Part shown: positions 51,149 through 59,902 of the stretch, one piece after another
Layout of the letters: the number at the start of each line of letters is the position of its first letter
How positions within the stretch are numbered: position 1 is the first letter of the stretch
Assembly: GCF_900108095.1 (NCBI RefSeq)
Contig: NZ_FNWL01000001.1
Span: forward strand, 496,001 to 560,000
DNA from: Natronorubrum sediminis
Lineage (GTDB): Archaea; Halobacteriota; Halobacteria; Halobacteriales; Natrialbaceae
DNA: 64,000 nucleotides
Direction: 5' to 3'
Translations under genes and position numbers: made by a program
The notes under the pieces: model-generated
The model's database searches: none
Seen by the model: only the letters and a program-made list of their open reading frames with translations
What the model was told of the DNA's origin: nothing

Positions 51149-51943
51149 TCAGTCGCTCCGAACTCGAGTGGTCGCTCGTTTCCCGTCCCATTCGAGTCGT
51201 CCCTCGACGTCGAGTTTCTCGAGGTGGGCGACGACCGTCGCGCGAGCGAGTTCGCGGACGCCGGTGAGGTCTTTCTCGTACGCACGTTCGAGGATTTCCT
51301 CGAGATCGTTGGCACCGGAGTCGACCGCGTCGTGAACCGTTCGTTCGCGGCGTCGACGGTGTGCGAGCAGTCGCTCGAGGGTGGCTCGAGGGTCGTCGAT
51401 CACGGGGCCGTGGCCGGGGTGAAGCGTCGGCGGGTCCATCGTCCAGAGGCGTCGAAGGGTCGAGACGTACGCACGCATGTCGCCGTCGGGTGCGCCGACG
51501 ACGACGCTGCCTTCGCGTATCGCACAGTCGCCACAGAGAATCGGGCCACCGCGCCCGACCTCGAGCGCGATGTGGTCGGCCGCGTGTCCGGGCGCGCCGA
51601 CGATTCGGATTCGCTCGTCGTCGACGGAAAGGGTCGTTCCCGGTTGGAGGGTTCGATCGGGTTCGAGACCGGTCGCGTCGGCGAATCGCTCCCGTCGGCC
51701 GTACCTGGCCCAGACGGTCGCGTCGGTTTCGTTCGCGTAGGATTGGAGTGCGCCGACGTGGTCGGGATGGGTGTGCGTAGCGAGAATGTGTTCGACCGAC
51801 CGGTCGGCGACGAGTCGATCGAGTTCGTCGGTCCGCGCCGCCGGATCGACGAGAACTGTCGATTCACGGCCGATTAGATAGGCGTTCGTCGTTCCAGTCG
51901 GCGCGTACGTGGATACCGGGACCGGACAGCGAGTGAGCGACAT
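51149..51943 (-). CDS. MBL-fold metallo-hydrolase (LACTB2-like)
   Basis: The 264-residue protein has the metal site THTHPDH (His57, His59, Asp61, His62), then GAPGHAADHIAL, ILCGDCAI and LHPGHGPVIDDP. A C-terminal winged-helix-like extension (RERTVHDAVD...ARATVVAHLEKLDVEGRL) resembles LACTB2-type endoribonucleases and glyoxalase-II relatives. Substrate is not decided: thioester, ester or RNA are all possible. ATG 51943 starts at the conserved MSLTRCPVPVSTYAPTGTTN. It probably shares a transcript with the YkgJ gene. Confidence 0.87.
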   Translation of the reverse strand: MSLTRCPVPVSTYAPTGTTNAYLIGRESTVLVDPAARTDELDRLVADRSVEHILATHTHPDHVGALQSYANETDATVWARYGRRERFADATGLEPDRTLQPGTTLSVDDERIRIVGAPGHAADHIALEVGRGGPILCGDCAIREGSVVVGAPDGDMRAYVSTLRRLWTMDPPTLHPGHGPVIDDPRATLERLLAHRRRRERTVHDAVDSGANDLEEILERAYEKDLTGVRELARATVVAHLEKLDVEGRLEWDGKRATTRVRSD

Positions 51944-52069
51944 ACCTCGAGACTTCCGAGCGCACGAAAAAGTGTATATCGGCACGTCGATGCGCAGCGC
52001 CTGTCGGCCACCCCACACTGCATCCTCGTGTTGTGAACCGTGATAGCAGGCAGCGTTCGTTCGGACTGG

Positions 52070-52351
52070 TCAGTGTTCGAGGTAGTACACCTGTTTCCGC
52101 GCGTCGCGGAAACTGTATCGAGAGCCGACGAGGTCCACATCCTCGAGTCGGTTGAGGGCGTAGCGGACGGTACGGTCGGGGAGGAGCGATTCCTCGGCGA
52201 GTTGACCCTGCGAGAGGGGCGAGTCGGCTTCGAGCACTTTCGCGACCAGTTTCGCACTCGGTGGGAGGTCACGAAGACGCTCGCGGTATTCATCCTCAGA
52301 GAGGGTCTCTTCGCCGGCGGCGGCACCGTCCTCGGTTGTACTCATGCTCAT
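52070..52351 (-). CDS. MarR/TrmB-like winged-helix regulator
   Basis: The 93-residue protein is a single winged helix: LPPSAKLVAKVLEADSPLSQGQLAEESLLPDRTVRYALNRL is the HTH core, and DLVGSRYSFRDARKQVYYLE is the wing. It should bind DNA as a dimer and act as a regulator. GGTTTACC about 28 nt upstream of ATG 52351 is a plausible TATA; ATG 52345 is an alternative. Three GTATAA repeats lie further upstream (52416-52441). Confidence 0.83.
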   Translation of the reverse strand: MSMSTTEDGAAAGEETLSEDEYRERLRDLPPSAKLVAKVLEADSPLSQGQLAEESLLPDRTVRYALNRLEDVDLVGSRYSFRDARKQVYYLEH

Positions 52352-52698
52352 GTCTATTCCAGCGGAACCCCTGATGGTAAACCTTCCCTATATGTGGATA
52401 CGAATAGTGAAGTTTGTATAAGGGGTATAAATGAGGTATAAACACAAGCGATGCGAGCGACGCGTCTTTGTAAATCAGCGCGATTGTAATCGAACATAGG
52501 CTTACAGCACTGTCCGTGGCTGTCTCGAGCAATTTTCGGGACACGAGCGCGAGTAACTCGAATTCGGAGGGCGGCCACTCACAACGCACGCGGCCACATC
52601 ATGACACGTGGGAGTCACCTCTCGGGGTGGCTGACGGTGTGTTTCGTCGATAGACTCCAGTATCGTTTTATCCTCCGGCTACTGTAGTTGCGTCCAGT
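52352..52698. other. AT-rich divergent intergenic region with GTATAA repeats
   Basis: GTATAA occurs at 52416, 52425 and 52436. On the minus strand these read TTATAC and lie 65-90 nt upstream of the MarR-like gene. GTTTTATCC at 52665-52673 is the TATA element of the methyltransferase gene. No coding sequence was recognised in the remainder. Confidence 0.5.
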
Positions 52699-53406
52699 GT
52701 GAAAGGACAGGAGTGGTACCAAGCCGACGACGTCGCCGAGGAGTACGACGACAAGCGCTTCTCCCAGGGCGGTCAGCTGATCGACCGCCGCGAGAAAGAA
52801 GCCGTCCTCGAGGCAATCATGCCCGTCGAGGACCGGAACATCCTCGAGATCGCCTGTGGTACCGGGCGGTTTACGGTGATGCTCGCAGAACAGGGGGCAG
52901 ACGTCGTTGGACTCGACATCTCGGCGGCAATGTTACAGCAGGGCCGCAAGAAAACCAAGAACGTCGAACTCGAGGGGACACTCGAATTCCTCCGCGGAGA
53001 CGCAGGACGACTGCCCTTCCCGGACGATCACTTCGATACCGTCATCGCGATGCGGTTTTTCCACCTCGCTGACGACCCGGAGGCGTTTCTCACGGAGATG
53101 CGTCGGGTCTCGAGCGACCAGATCGTCTTCGATACGTTCAACCGATTCAGCGCCCGAAGCATCTACAACTGGGCGTTACCGATGGGATCGCGACTGTACT
53201 CGAAGAGTGAAGTGAGCGTCCTGCTCGCAAAAACCGAACTCACGCTCGTGGACGTCGAGGACGATTTCCTCGCGCCGTATGGGCTCTATCGGTCGATTCC
53301 GAACGGGCTCGCATCGCCGATCAGAACGGTCGACGAGACGATTGGCAAACTTCCTGTAGCGGATCACCTCGCGTCCGTCTCCTACTGGGATACGCGCGTG
53401 CGCTGA
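52699..53406 (+). CDS. Class I SAM-dependent methyltransferase
   Basis: The 235-residue protein has the SAM-binding motifs of UbiE/COQ5-like enzymes: ILEIACGTGRFTVMLAEQG (motif I), VVGLDISAAML, GDAGRLPFPDDHFDTVIAM (motif III region) and EMRRVSSDQIVFDT. The first 25 residues carry WYQADDVAEEYDDKRF, common in archaeal members. The start GTG 52699 is fixed by the TATA element 27 nt upstream. A small molecule such as a quinone or lipid is the likely substrate; identity unknown. Confidence 0.88.
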   Translation: MKGQEWYQADDVAEEYDDKRFSQGGQLIDRREKEAVLEAIMPVEDRNILEIACGTGRFTVMLAEQGADVVGLDISAAMLQQGRKKTKNVELEGTLEFLRGDAGRLPFPDDHFDTVIAMRFFHLADDPEAFLTEMRRVSSDQIVFDTFNRFSARSIYNWALPMGSRLYSKSEVSVLLAKTELTLVDVEDDFLAPYGLYRSIPNGLASPIRTVDETIGKLPVADHLASVSYWDTRVR

Positions 53407-53523
53407 TCGGGGGACCATTCATAGCGTCCTCCCTGCGATCGGTGTTCGGAAGGCTGACACGATTGCTGGGACGCAATACCAAAACCCCCTTGTTTTTACT
53501 ACCGATGACCGTTAGGAGTGCAT

Positions 53524-54420
53524 ATGAAGCTCTCGGTCGTCGTCTCGACGCTCAACGATCGGGAGCAGTTGCTCTCGTGTCTCGATGCGCTCACCGAACG
53601 GACCCCGGACGCGACGGAGATTATCGTCGTCAACGGGCCGTCGTCCGATGGCACGTCCGGTGTGGTCCGTGATCGATCCGACGTCGACGTGCTCGTCGAA
53701 ATTTCCGAACGGAACTCGAACGTCTCGAGAAACGCCGGGTTCGAGAGTGCGACCGGCGAGGTCGTCGCATTCCTCGACGGCGAGTACACCGTTTCTCACA
53801 GCTGGTACGACGCCATCGAAGCGACGATCACGTCCGGAACGGACGTCGTCACCGGTCCCGTTACGGGTCGTGACACCGACTACGAACGGTCGGCCAGAAC
53901 GGTCGCCGGTCGGCAAGTGACAGAGTTCGACGGCACCAACGTTGCGTTCGCACGCACCGTTCTCGAGGCGTTAGATGGCTTCGACGAGGCGCTCGAGGTT
54001 GGTGGCGAACGAGACTGTGCACATCGGGTCGCCGGATTCGACTTCGACGTTACCTGGAACGCGGAGATGGCGGCGAACGACGAACTCGGGACCGACGGGG
54101 GGACGCCCGATCGAGAGTGGGGGATGGCCTATCATTCGTTCGCGTACCGACTCACGAAGAATTACGGCCCGCGACCGACGATTTTCGCCCGAATTTTCGG
54201 TAGTGCGCTCCGCGACGGCGTTGGCGGCGTTCGAAGCATTGTCGCCGGGGAGGAAACGCCGACGGACTGGACGTCGGATGGCACCGACGTCGTCTCGAAT
54301 ATCGCGCGCGGAATTGCCAGCGGACTCCGCGCTCGCTACACCGATCGCTCGGCAAAACGCAATCCACACGGTATCTCGACTCGTCACGACCGAGCGGTTC
54401 AACTCTACGACCGCCGGTAA
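53524..54420 (+). CDS. Family 2 glycosyltransferase
   Basis: The 298-residue GT-A protein begins KLSVVVSTLNDREQL, continues with IIVVNGPSSDGT and NVSRNAGFESATGEVVAFLDGEY, where the canonical DxD-like site reads LDGEY, and has the acceptor-side GTNVAFARTVLEALDGFDE and GGERDCAHRV. It has no membrane anchor. A role in surface glycan or glycolipid synthesis is likely. TTTTTACTACC about 28 nt before ATG 53524 suggests a leaderless message; GTG 53518 is an alternative start. Confidence 0.87.
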   Translation: MKLSVVVSTLNDREQLLSCLDALTERTPDATEIIVVNGPSSDGTSGVVRDRSDVDVLVEISERNSNVSRNAGFESATGEVVAFLDGEYTVSHSWYDAIEATITSGTDVVTGPVTGRDTDYERSARTVAGRQVTEFDGTNVAFARTVLEALDGFDEALEVGGERDCAHRVAGFDFDVTWNAEMAANDELGTDGGTPDREWGMAYHSFAYRLTKNYGPRPTIFARIFGSALRDGVGGVRSIVAGEETPTDWTSDGTDVVSNIARGIASGLRARYTDRSAKRNPHGISTRHDRAVQLYDRR

Positions 54421-54506
54421 TCACGCACTTCGGGCGCGGTTCGTCACTTTGCCCTCGAGATCGAGGCGCTCGTTGCTTTCGAAGTTCTCAGTCACTGAAT
54501 AGTGCC

Positions 54507-55286
54507 TTAGATCTCGAGTACTTCGTAGGAAATATCGGAATCTCGAAGCGTGTCGGTAACCCGCCCGACTTCGTCGGTCGTCGCGACTGTCGTCACCTGG
54601 AGGCCGCGTTCGGCACCTTCCGAGGCGACTTCGGCGGCGGCGAAGGCGACCGTCGGGTCGGCGTCGACCTGTCGACAGGCGACGACGGCTTCGACACCGG
54701 CAGCGACGACGAGGTCGGACGACTCACAGTGGTCGGCGATGACCGACGAGTCGACGACGTCACTTCCCCCAGATCTGACCGCAGGGACCTGCAAAACGGT
54801 CACTGACCCGGGTGAGAGATCCATGACGCCTTCGAAACTCGTGACACCGACGTCCGTTCCCGCGTCGGCGTCAGTGGTCGCCACGCCAGTCGCCGGCCCG
54901 TCGTCGCTGGGACTCGCGTGTAACAATCCGTTTTGCACCGAGAGGGTGACGGTTTCGCCTTCCTCGATATCATCGGTGGCGATGTACGCCGCCTCGCTCA
55001 TCGCGCCGAGGACGTCGCCCGTAACGTGATCTGCGAATCGACGGACGTCGTCTGCGGCCCGAAACAGCCAGTCGACCCCCTCCGGAGTGACGCGATAGCG
55101 CGAGCGTCCCTCTTTCTCGACGAGGTCGTCGTCGACGAGTTCGCGAATGTACTCGCTGACTGCCTGACTCGTCACGCCGACCTCCTCGGCGATCTCACCC
55201 TGACTGACGGCGGGCTGGCGCTCTGCGATCTGGACGAGGATCCGAAAGCGCGTTGCAGCCCGTTTGTTATCGAGGACGTCGACCAT
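54507..55286 (-). CDS. MarR/TrmB-type regulator with C-terminal sensor domain
   Basis: The 259-residue protein has a winged-helix DNA-binding domain at residues 10-70 (ISQGEIAEEVGVTSQAVSEYIRELVDDDLVEKEGRSRYRVTP, starting VSQGEIAEE), a helix linker (WLFRAADDVRRFADHVTGDVL), and a C-terminal alpha/beta domain rich in Val, Asp and Thr that contains DLVVAAGVEAVVACRQVD and could bind a small molecule. It is divergent from the archaeosortase gene; a 24-bp perfect palindrome lies in the shared upstream region and is a candidate binding site. Confidence 0.85.
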   Translation of the reverse strand: MVDVLDNKRAATRFRILVQIAERQPAVSQGEIAEEVGVTSQAVSEYIRELVDDDLVEKEGRSRYRVTPEGVDWLFRAADDVRRFADHVTGDVLGAMSEAAYIATDDIEEGETVTLSVQNGLLHASPSDDGPATGVATTDADAGTDVGVTSFEGVMDLSPGSVTVLQVPAVRSGGSDVVDSSVIADHCESSDLVVAAGVEAVVACRQVDADPTVAFAAAEVASEGAERGLQVTTVATTDEVGRVTDTLRDSDISYEVLEI

Positions 55287-55406
55287 ACGCCAGTACTTTC
55301 ACGAGCGTGCCAAAAAGCCCCTCGGTCAGCGACGACGGAGCCAGGCTATCGGTGCTCGTGTTTCGCGTTCCGATCCGGTAACGTACCGACCTCGTGACAT
55401 AGGGGA

Positions 55407-55430
55407 GACTCGTCGGTCGACCGACGAGTC
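55407..55430. promoter_or_regulatory. Perfect 24-bp palindrome between regulator and artA
   Basis: The half-sites GACTCGTCGGTC and GACCGACGAGTC are exact inverted repeats. The site ends about 6 bp upstream of the artA TATA-like element (TTGATAG, 55437-55443) and 120 nt upstream of the divergent regulator gene, so it is a strong operator candidate. Confidence 0.65.
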
Positions 55431-55465
55431 GTCAAGTTGATAGCGAGCGCGTTCGTCAGTAATCG

Positions 55466-56476
55466 ATGACTATGTCGTTCGCTTTTTCGACGGCCGAATC
55501 GGTGTCGGTCGTCGGCCTCGAGGCTGCAGGCACGACGCCAGCGCTCCTCTCGTCGGTTGGGATGACGGACGCACTGGCGTGGGTTGCGATCGGCGCGTTT
55601 TTCCTCGCCCTGGGCCTCGAGTGGCAAGGTGCACGGGAGCCGGCGCGCTATCTGGGGACCGGTGCGTGGCTCACCTTCGGATTGTTCTGGCTCACGATGG
55701 TGCCGTACTACTACGCTGATGCGCAGAGTCCGTTGCAGACCGTTCTCGCGGTCGTCGCGCTGCCGTTGTGTGCCTACACCGGCTATCTGCTCTGGAACGG
55801 GCGACGCTCGCTGTTCCTCCTGACGAAAGCGATTGCCCTGATGGGACTCATCTATCTGCCGGCGGAGACGATTCCGTTCGTTCGCCAGTGGCTGATCGAG
55901 ACAACGGCAGCCCAGACGCACGTCGCGATGGAACTGCTCGGTCACAGTCCGGGCATCAACGAGGGAACGAACGGCTACGAGAGTCGCTTCGACTTCGATC
56001 CCGACAAGACGGTGACCGGCCGGACGACGTACATCGTCCTCGCGTGTACGGGCCTCGGTAGCATGGCGATCTTCGGCGGTCTCATCGCCGCCGTGAACGC
56101 CCCGTTCAAACGAAAAGCCGCGGCGTTCTCGCTGTCCATCGTCGTCATCTGGTTCCTCAACCTCGTTCGCAACGTCTTCATCGGACTCGCCTCGCCGTGG
56201 GGCTGGTTCCAACAAGAATGGCTCGTCTCGTTCATGACGACGTACATGGGCGCACAGCCCGATCGCGTCTCGTATCTGGTCGCCCACAACTACATCTCGC
56301 AGGTGCTCGCGGTCGTCGCCCTCGTCGGGATCACGTACGTCCTCGTCAAGATTCTCCCCGAGATCCTCGCACCACTCGAGGAAGTCCTCTTCGTCCTCAC
56401 GGGCACCGAGTACGACCTCTTCGAGGCACTCGGCAAACCCGATGCCCGTCCAGATCACCGCTACTCGTCACAGTGA
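55466..56476 (+). CDS. artA: Archaeosortase A
   Basis: The 336-residue protein has about eight membrane helices. The family catalytic residues are visible: Cys194 in VLACTGLGSM, Arg235 in NLVRNVFIG and Arg267 in QPDRVSYLVAHN; the Cys-to-first-Arg spacing of 41 equals that in the Haloferax volcanii enzyme. ArtA cuts the C-terminal PGF signal of S-layer and other surface proteins and couples it to prenyl lipid attachment. The start is 55466 (ATG 55472 also possible). The overlapping metallophosphoesterase gene is its usual neighbour. Confidence 0.93.
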   Translation: MTMSFAFSTAESVSVVGLEAAGTTPALLSSVGMTDALAWVAIGAFFLALGLEWQGAREPARYLGTGAWLTFGLFWLTMVPYYYADAQSPLQTVLAVVALPLCAYTGYLLWNGRRSLFLLTKAIALMGLIYLPAETIPFVRQWLIETTAAQTHVAMELLGHSPGINEGTNGYESRFDFDPDKTVTGRTTYIVLACTGLGSMAIFGGLIAAVNAPFKRKAAAFSLSIVVIWFLNLVRNVFIGLASPWGWFQQEWLVSFMTTYMGAQPDRVSYLVAHNYISQVLAVVALVGITYVLVKILPEILAPLEEVLFVLTGTEYDLFEALGKPDARPDHRYSSQ

Positions 56477-57177
56477 CCACGACTCCCTCCCTCTCGCTTT
56501 CCGACCGCGCGCTTTTCGTTCCCGCAGCCGACACGCTCGTGATCGCCGACGTACACCTCGGTCGGGCCGCCGACTCGAGCGTCGACGCGCCCATCAACGA
56601 CGGCGAGGTCGTCCGCGACGCACTCACATCCCTCCTCGCCCGCACAGAACCCACGACGGTCGTCATCGCCGGTGACCTCCTCCACTCCTTTCAGACGATT
56701 CCACGGGGCGTCGAGCGGGATCTGGCTGCCCTCGAGGAAGCCATCAACGATTCCGGGGCCTCCCTCGTCGTGACACCGGGGAATCACGATTCGATGCTCG
56801 AGTCGGTCTTCGACGGCGAGACCGCGAGCGAGTATCGACTCGCGGACGACGAGACGGTCGTCTGTCACGGCCACGAACGACCGGAGACGGAAGCCGCGCG
56901 ATACGTCGTCGGCCACGACCATCCGGCGTTGTCGGTCGAGGGTCGCAAACTGCCCTGTTTCCTCTACGGTCAGAACGTCTACAACGGTGCCGACGTAATG
57001 ATGGTGCCCGCGTTCACTCCCCTCGCGGCCGGCGCGACGGTCAACGGAATGTACGCGCGTGACTTTCAGTCGCCACTGATTTCCAACGCGAATCGGTTTC
57101 ATCCCGCCGTCTGGGACGACTCGAGCGACGAACCGCTGTGGTTCCCGCCACTCGGTGAGTGTCGACGATTGCTTTGA
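56473..57177 (+). CDS. Calcineurin-like metallophosphoesterase
   Basis: The 234-residue protein has the full set of metallophosphoesterase motifs: VIADVHLG, VIAGDLLHSF, VTPGNHDSML, VCHGHE and VVGHDHPAL. It belongs to the archaeal YkuE/SbcD-like small MPE group of unclear substrate (nucleotide or phosphoprotein). GTG 56473 overlaps the artA stop (GTGA), so the two are cotranslated. Its role next to archaeosortase is unexplained. Confidence 0.89.
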   Translation: MTTTPSLSLSDRALFVPAADTLVIADVHLGRAADSSVDAPINDGEVVRDALTSLLARTEPTTVVIAGDLLHSFQTIPRGVERDLAALEEAINDSGASLVVTPGNHDSMLESVFDGETASEYRLADDETVVCHGHERPETEAARYVVGHDHPALSVEGRKLPCFLYGQNVYNGADVMMVPAFTPLAAGATVNGMYARDFQSPLISNANRFHPAVWDDSSDEPLWFPPLGECRRLL

Positions 57178-57210
57178 AAGTACACCTCGAGCACCACCCA
57201 CCAAACCCGA

Positions 57211-58506
57211 TCACTGCGAGCAGTCCTCGAGCACAGCCTGAGCCGCGTCCCGACCGCTTCGCATCGCACCCTGAATCGACGACCAGCGGGTGTAGTCGCC
57301 GGCCAGATAGACCGGCCCGTCGGGATCGCGGGCGTCTGGCAGCGTCTCGTGAACGCCTGGTAGTTGATCGAACTGTGCGAACTCGATACGTTCGGTGTGA
57401 AGATCCTCGAGATCCTCGAACGCTCCTTCGGGGTACCACGACTCGAGGGCTGTCTGCGTTCGCTTGGCCAGTTCGCCGTCGTCCGCTTCCGACTGGCCGA
57501 GGTACGTTGCACTCAGCAACGTCACCCCGTCGGGTGCGTACTCCGGCGCGACCGCGCTGTGTGGGACGACGTGATTCGGTCCCTCGTCGTCCACAGCGTT
57601 CAACAGGAGTCGTTTCCCCGTCTCGAGGTCGGCGTCGTCGGCCAGCGCGTAGTACTGCGTGACACAACTCCGGGCGTCGGTGGGGATGGACACGAGGCCG
57701 GTGAGTTCACGCGCCGTGGGCGGGTCGGTCGCGATGACGACGGCGTCCCAGTCGTCGGTTCCGCCGTCGGTCGTTACCCGCACGGAGTCCTCGCTCGGTC
57801 CGTTTCGAACCTTCGTCACCTCGCAATCGGTTTCGATAGTTCCGCCGACCTCCCGAACACGCTTGGCGAGTTGGTTCGGGATCGCTTCCATTCCTTCTGC
57901 GGGCACCGCAGCTCCACCCGTAGCGAGGGTTCGGAACGTGTACTCGAAGACCCGTCTCGAGGTCGATAGCGAGCGATCGAGCGTGATCCCGCCGTAAAAG
58001 GGCGCAACGAACCGCTCGACGAACCCGTCGGAAAACCCTCGGTTGCGGAGGCATCGTTCGATCGACTCGTCGCCTCCCTCGAGGTCGTCGAAGAACGTCT
58101 CTGGCTCGAGATCCCGAAGATCCCACCAGAGCCGCGCGACGCGGAGTCGGTCACCGATTGTGATATCGGCGTTGAACAGCGTCGCCGGGAGCGTTTGCGG
58201 CGCGTCGAGGGGATCCGCGAGCACGGACCGACGGTTCGGTCGGGCGATGGTGGCTCCGGAGGTAAACCGACGGAGATCGAGGGCCTCGAGATCCAGCTCC
58301 CGTTTGACGGCCGGATACGCGGGGAAGAGCACCTGGAACCCCTTGTCGAATCGGTATCCGTCTCGCTCGACAGTCCGAACTCGGCCGCCGACCGCGTCGC
58401 GGCACTCGAGGAGAGTCACGTCGGCCCCGCCGCCCGCGAGGTGACGCGCCGCGACGAGGCCGGCCAGTCCACCGCCCGCGACGAGTATCCGTGGAGTCGA
58501 CTGCAT
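57211..58506 (-). CDS. FAD-dependent amine-oxidase/phytoene-desaturase-like oxidoreductase
   Basis: The 431-residue flavoprotein starts with the dinucleotide motif VAGGGLAGLVAARHLA, RDAVGGRVRTVERDGYRFDKGFQVLFPAYP (family signature of the amine oxidase/desaturase superfamily, shown here only in part: RDAVGGRVRT) and ends PVYLAGDYTRWSSIQGAMRSG. Haloarchaeal members are often annotated as protoporphyrinogen oxidase or phytoene dehydrogenase; the substrate is not clear. The ATG at 58506 is divergent from the exported dehydrogenase operon. Confidence 0.86.
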   Translation of the reverse strand: MQSTPRILVAGGGLAGLVAARHLAGGGADVTLLECRDAVGGRVRTVERDGYRFDKGFQVLFPAYPAVKRELDLEALDLRRFTSGATIARPNRRSVLADPLDAPQTLPATLFNADITIGDRLRVARLWWDLRDLEPETFFDDLEGGDESIERCLRNRGFSDGFVERFVAPFYGGITLDRSLSTSRRVFEYTFRTLATGGAAVPAEGMEAIPNQLAKRVREVGGTIETDCEVTKVRNGPSEDSVRVTTDGGTDDWDAVVIATDPPTARELTGLVSIPTDARSCVTQYYALADDADLETGKRLLLNAVDDEGPNHVVPHSAVAPEYAPDGVTLLSATYLGQSEADDGELAKRTQTALESWYPEGAFEDLEDLHTERIEFAQFDQLPGVHETLPDARDPDGPVYLAGDYTRWSSIQGAMRSGRDAAQAVLEDCSQ

Positions 58507-58596
58507 ACCCGCGTCTACGACGAGCGGACGGAAAGCGATTGACTCCCTTGCTGCTGGCGCGTGCCATTCCTGTGAGGTGTCGGCGACACTACTGGT

Positions 58597-58613
58597 GTGT
58601 GACACCGTCACAC
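58597..58613. promoter_or_regulatory. 17-bp interrupted palindrome upstream of the GMC dehydrogenase operon
   Basis: GTGTGAC and GTCACAC are exact inverted 7-mers around ACC. The site lies about 12 bp before a weak TATA-like GAACTACC and 43 bp before ATG 58657, between two divergent oxidoreductase genes. Confidence 0.5.
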
Positions 58614-58656
58614 CAAGGGTGCTGAACTACCCGGCTCTCGAGAGTCGGGAACCCCC

Positions 58657-59823
58657 ATGCCGGACGACGAGACTGGACCGGACGGAGAGGCGAAGTTCGA
58701 CTTCACACGACGAGGCGCGATGATGAGCGGGGGCGCGTTCATCGGCGCGAGCATCCTCACGAGACGGGCGCGAGCGGAGACGACCGACTTCTCGCTCGAG
58801 GACGTCGAGGAAGCCGAAATCGAAAAGCAGGGACTACAGTTCTTCACGCTCGAGCAGGCCGAAATCGTCCAGGAGATGGCGAATCGGATCTACCCCTCGG
58901 ACGACAACGGCCCCGGCGCGCCCGAGGCGGGCGTCGTCTACTTCATCGATCGACAGATGAACCAGGACTGGGGGCAAGGCGAGCGCTGGTACATGGACGG
59001 GCCGTTTCCCGGCGTCGAGCAACTCGAGTTGGATACGGCGGTCGAAGCGGCCGATCCGGTCGGCGATCCTACCGAGGCCGAAGGCGTCGGAACGCCGCCA
59101 GCCCACACCGAGGAAGCAGAGACGGACGACGGCGAGGATGACGAAGACGACGGGGACGACGAGAACAGCGCGAATGGGGAGAACAATGAGGACAACACTG
59201 CTGACTCGATTGCGTTCACTGCTACCGACGCAGGTATCCAAGAAGTCGACGAGGGAGATGACGACGACACGGACGGTGCGGACGAGGAGATGGCCGAAGA
59301 CGACGGTGAAGAGACTCCTGATGAGTTCGAAGAGGAGCCAGACGATCCGGACGACGAGGAGACCGAAGTCGCGTGGGCGGACGAGGAGCCAGCGGCGGGT
59401 CAGGGCTGGCAACACCCCATGACACCCGCGGACGCGTATACGTACTCGATCGACTTCGTCGAGGCGTACTGTGAGGAGGAGTACGACGAGAGTTTCGTCG
59501 ACCTCGGGGGCGAGGAGCAAGACGACGTTATTCAGGCCTTAGAGGACGACGAGGTCGAGACGTTCGAGGGACTCGAGCCGAGTGACTTCTTCCTCCTCTT
59601 GCGCGAGAACACGCTCGAGGGCATGTTTTCCGACCCGATGTACGGCGGGAATCAGGAGATGGTCGGCTGGCGGCTGAAGAACTTCCCCGGCTCTCCCGGC
59701 GCACTGGGGAGCTTTCGAGAACACATCGAGGACGACGAGTACCAAGAGGTGGACGAACCTCGGAGCATCGCGGACGACGTCGAAGAAATCGGCCTCAATC
59801 CGGACGGGGACCACGACCATTGA
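58657..59823 (+). CDS. Gluconate 2-dehydrogenase subunit 3-like protein with Tat signal and acidic insertion
   Basis: The 388-residue protein has a twin-arginine signal (TRRGAMMSG, hydrophobic part to about residue 40) and, on both sides of an insertion, the small-subunit fold of gluconate/FAD-glucose dehydrogenases: FFTLEQAEIVQEMANRIYPSDDNGPGAPEAGVVYFIDRQM before it (cited in pieces) and FFLLLRENTLEGMFSDPMYGGN after it. The insertion, about residues 145-250, is almost all Asp, Glu, Gly and Asn. The subunit probably carries the signal-less GMC subunit, encoded next, across the membrane by Tat. Confidence 0.86.
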   Translation: MPDDETGPDGEAKFDFTRRGAMMSGGAFIGASILTRRARAETTDFSLEDVEEAEIEKQGLQFFTLEQAEIVQEMANRIYPSDDNGPGAPEAGVVYFIDRQMNQDWGQGERWYMDGPFPGVEQLELDTAVEAADPVGDPTEAEGVGTPPAHTEEAETDDGEDDEDDGDDENSANGENNEDNTADSIAFTATDAGIQEVDEGDDDDTDGADEEMAEDDGEETPDEFEEEPDDPDDEETEVAWADEEPAAGQGWQHPMTPADAYTYSIDFVEAYCEEEYDESFVDLGGEEQDDVIQALEDDEVETFEGLEPSDFFLLLRENTLEGMFSDPMYGGNQEMVGWRLKNFPGSPGALGSFREHIEDDEYQEVDEPRSIADDVEEIGLNPDGDHDH

Positions 59824-59902
59824 GCCGAGCGGCGAAGCGGTGTGTGGACGTGCGGCGTATCGACGACCGACCAAACTGCGACACACTGAGAGAGTAATCC
59901 AA

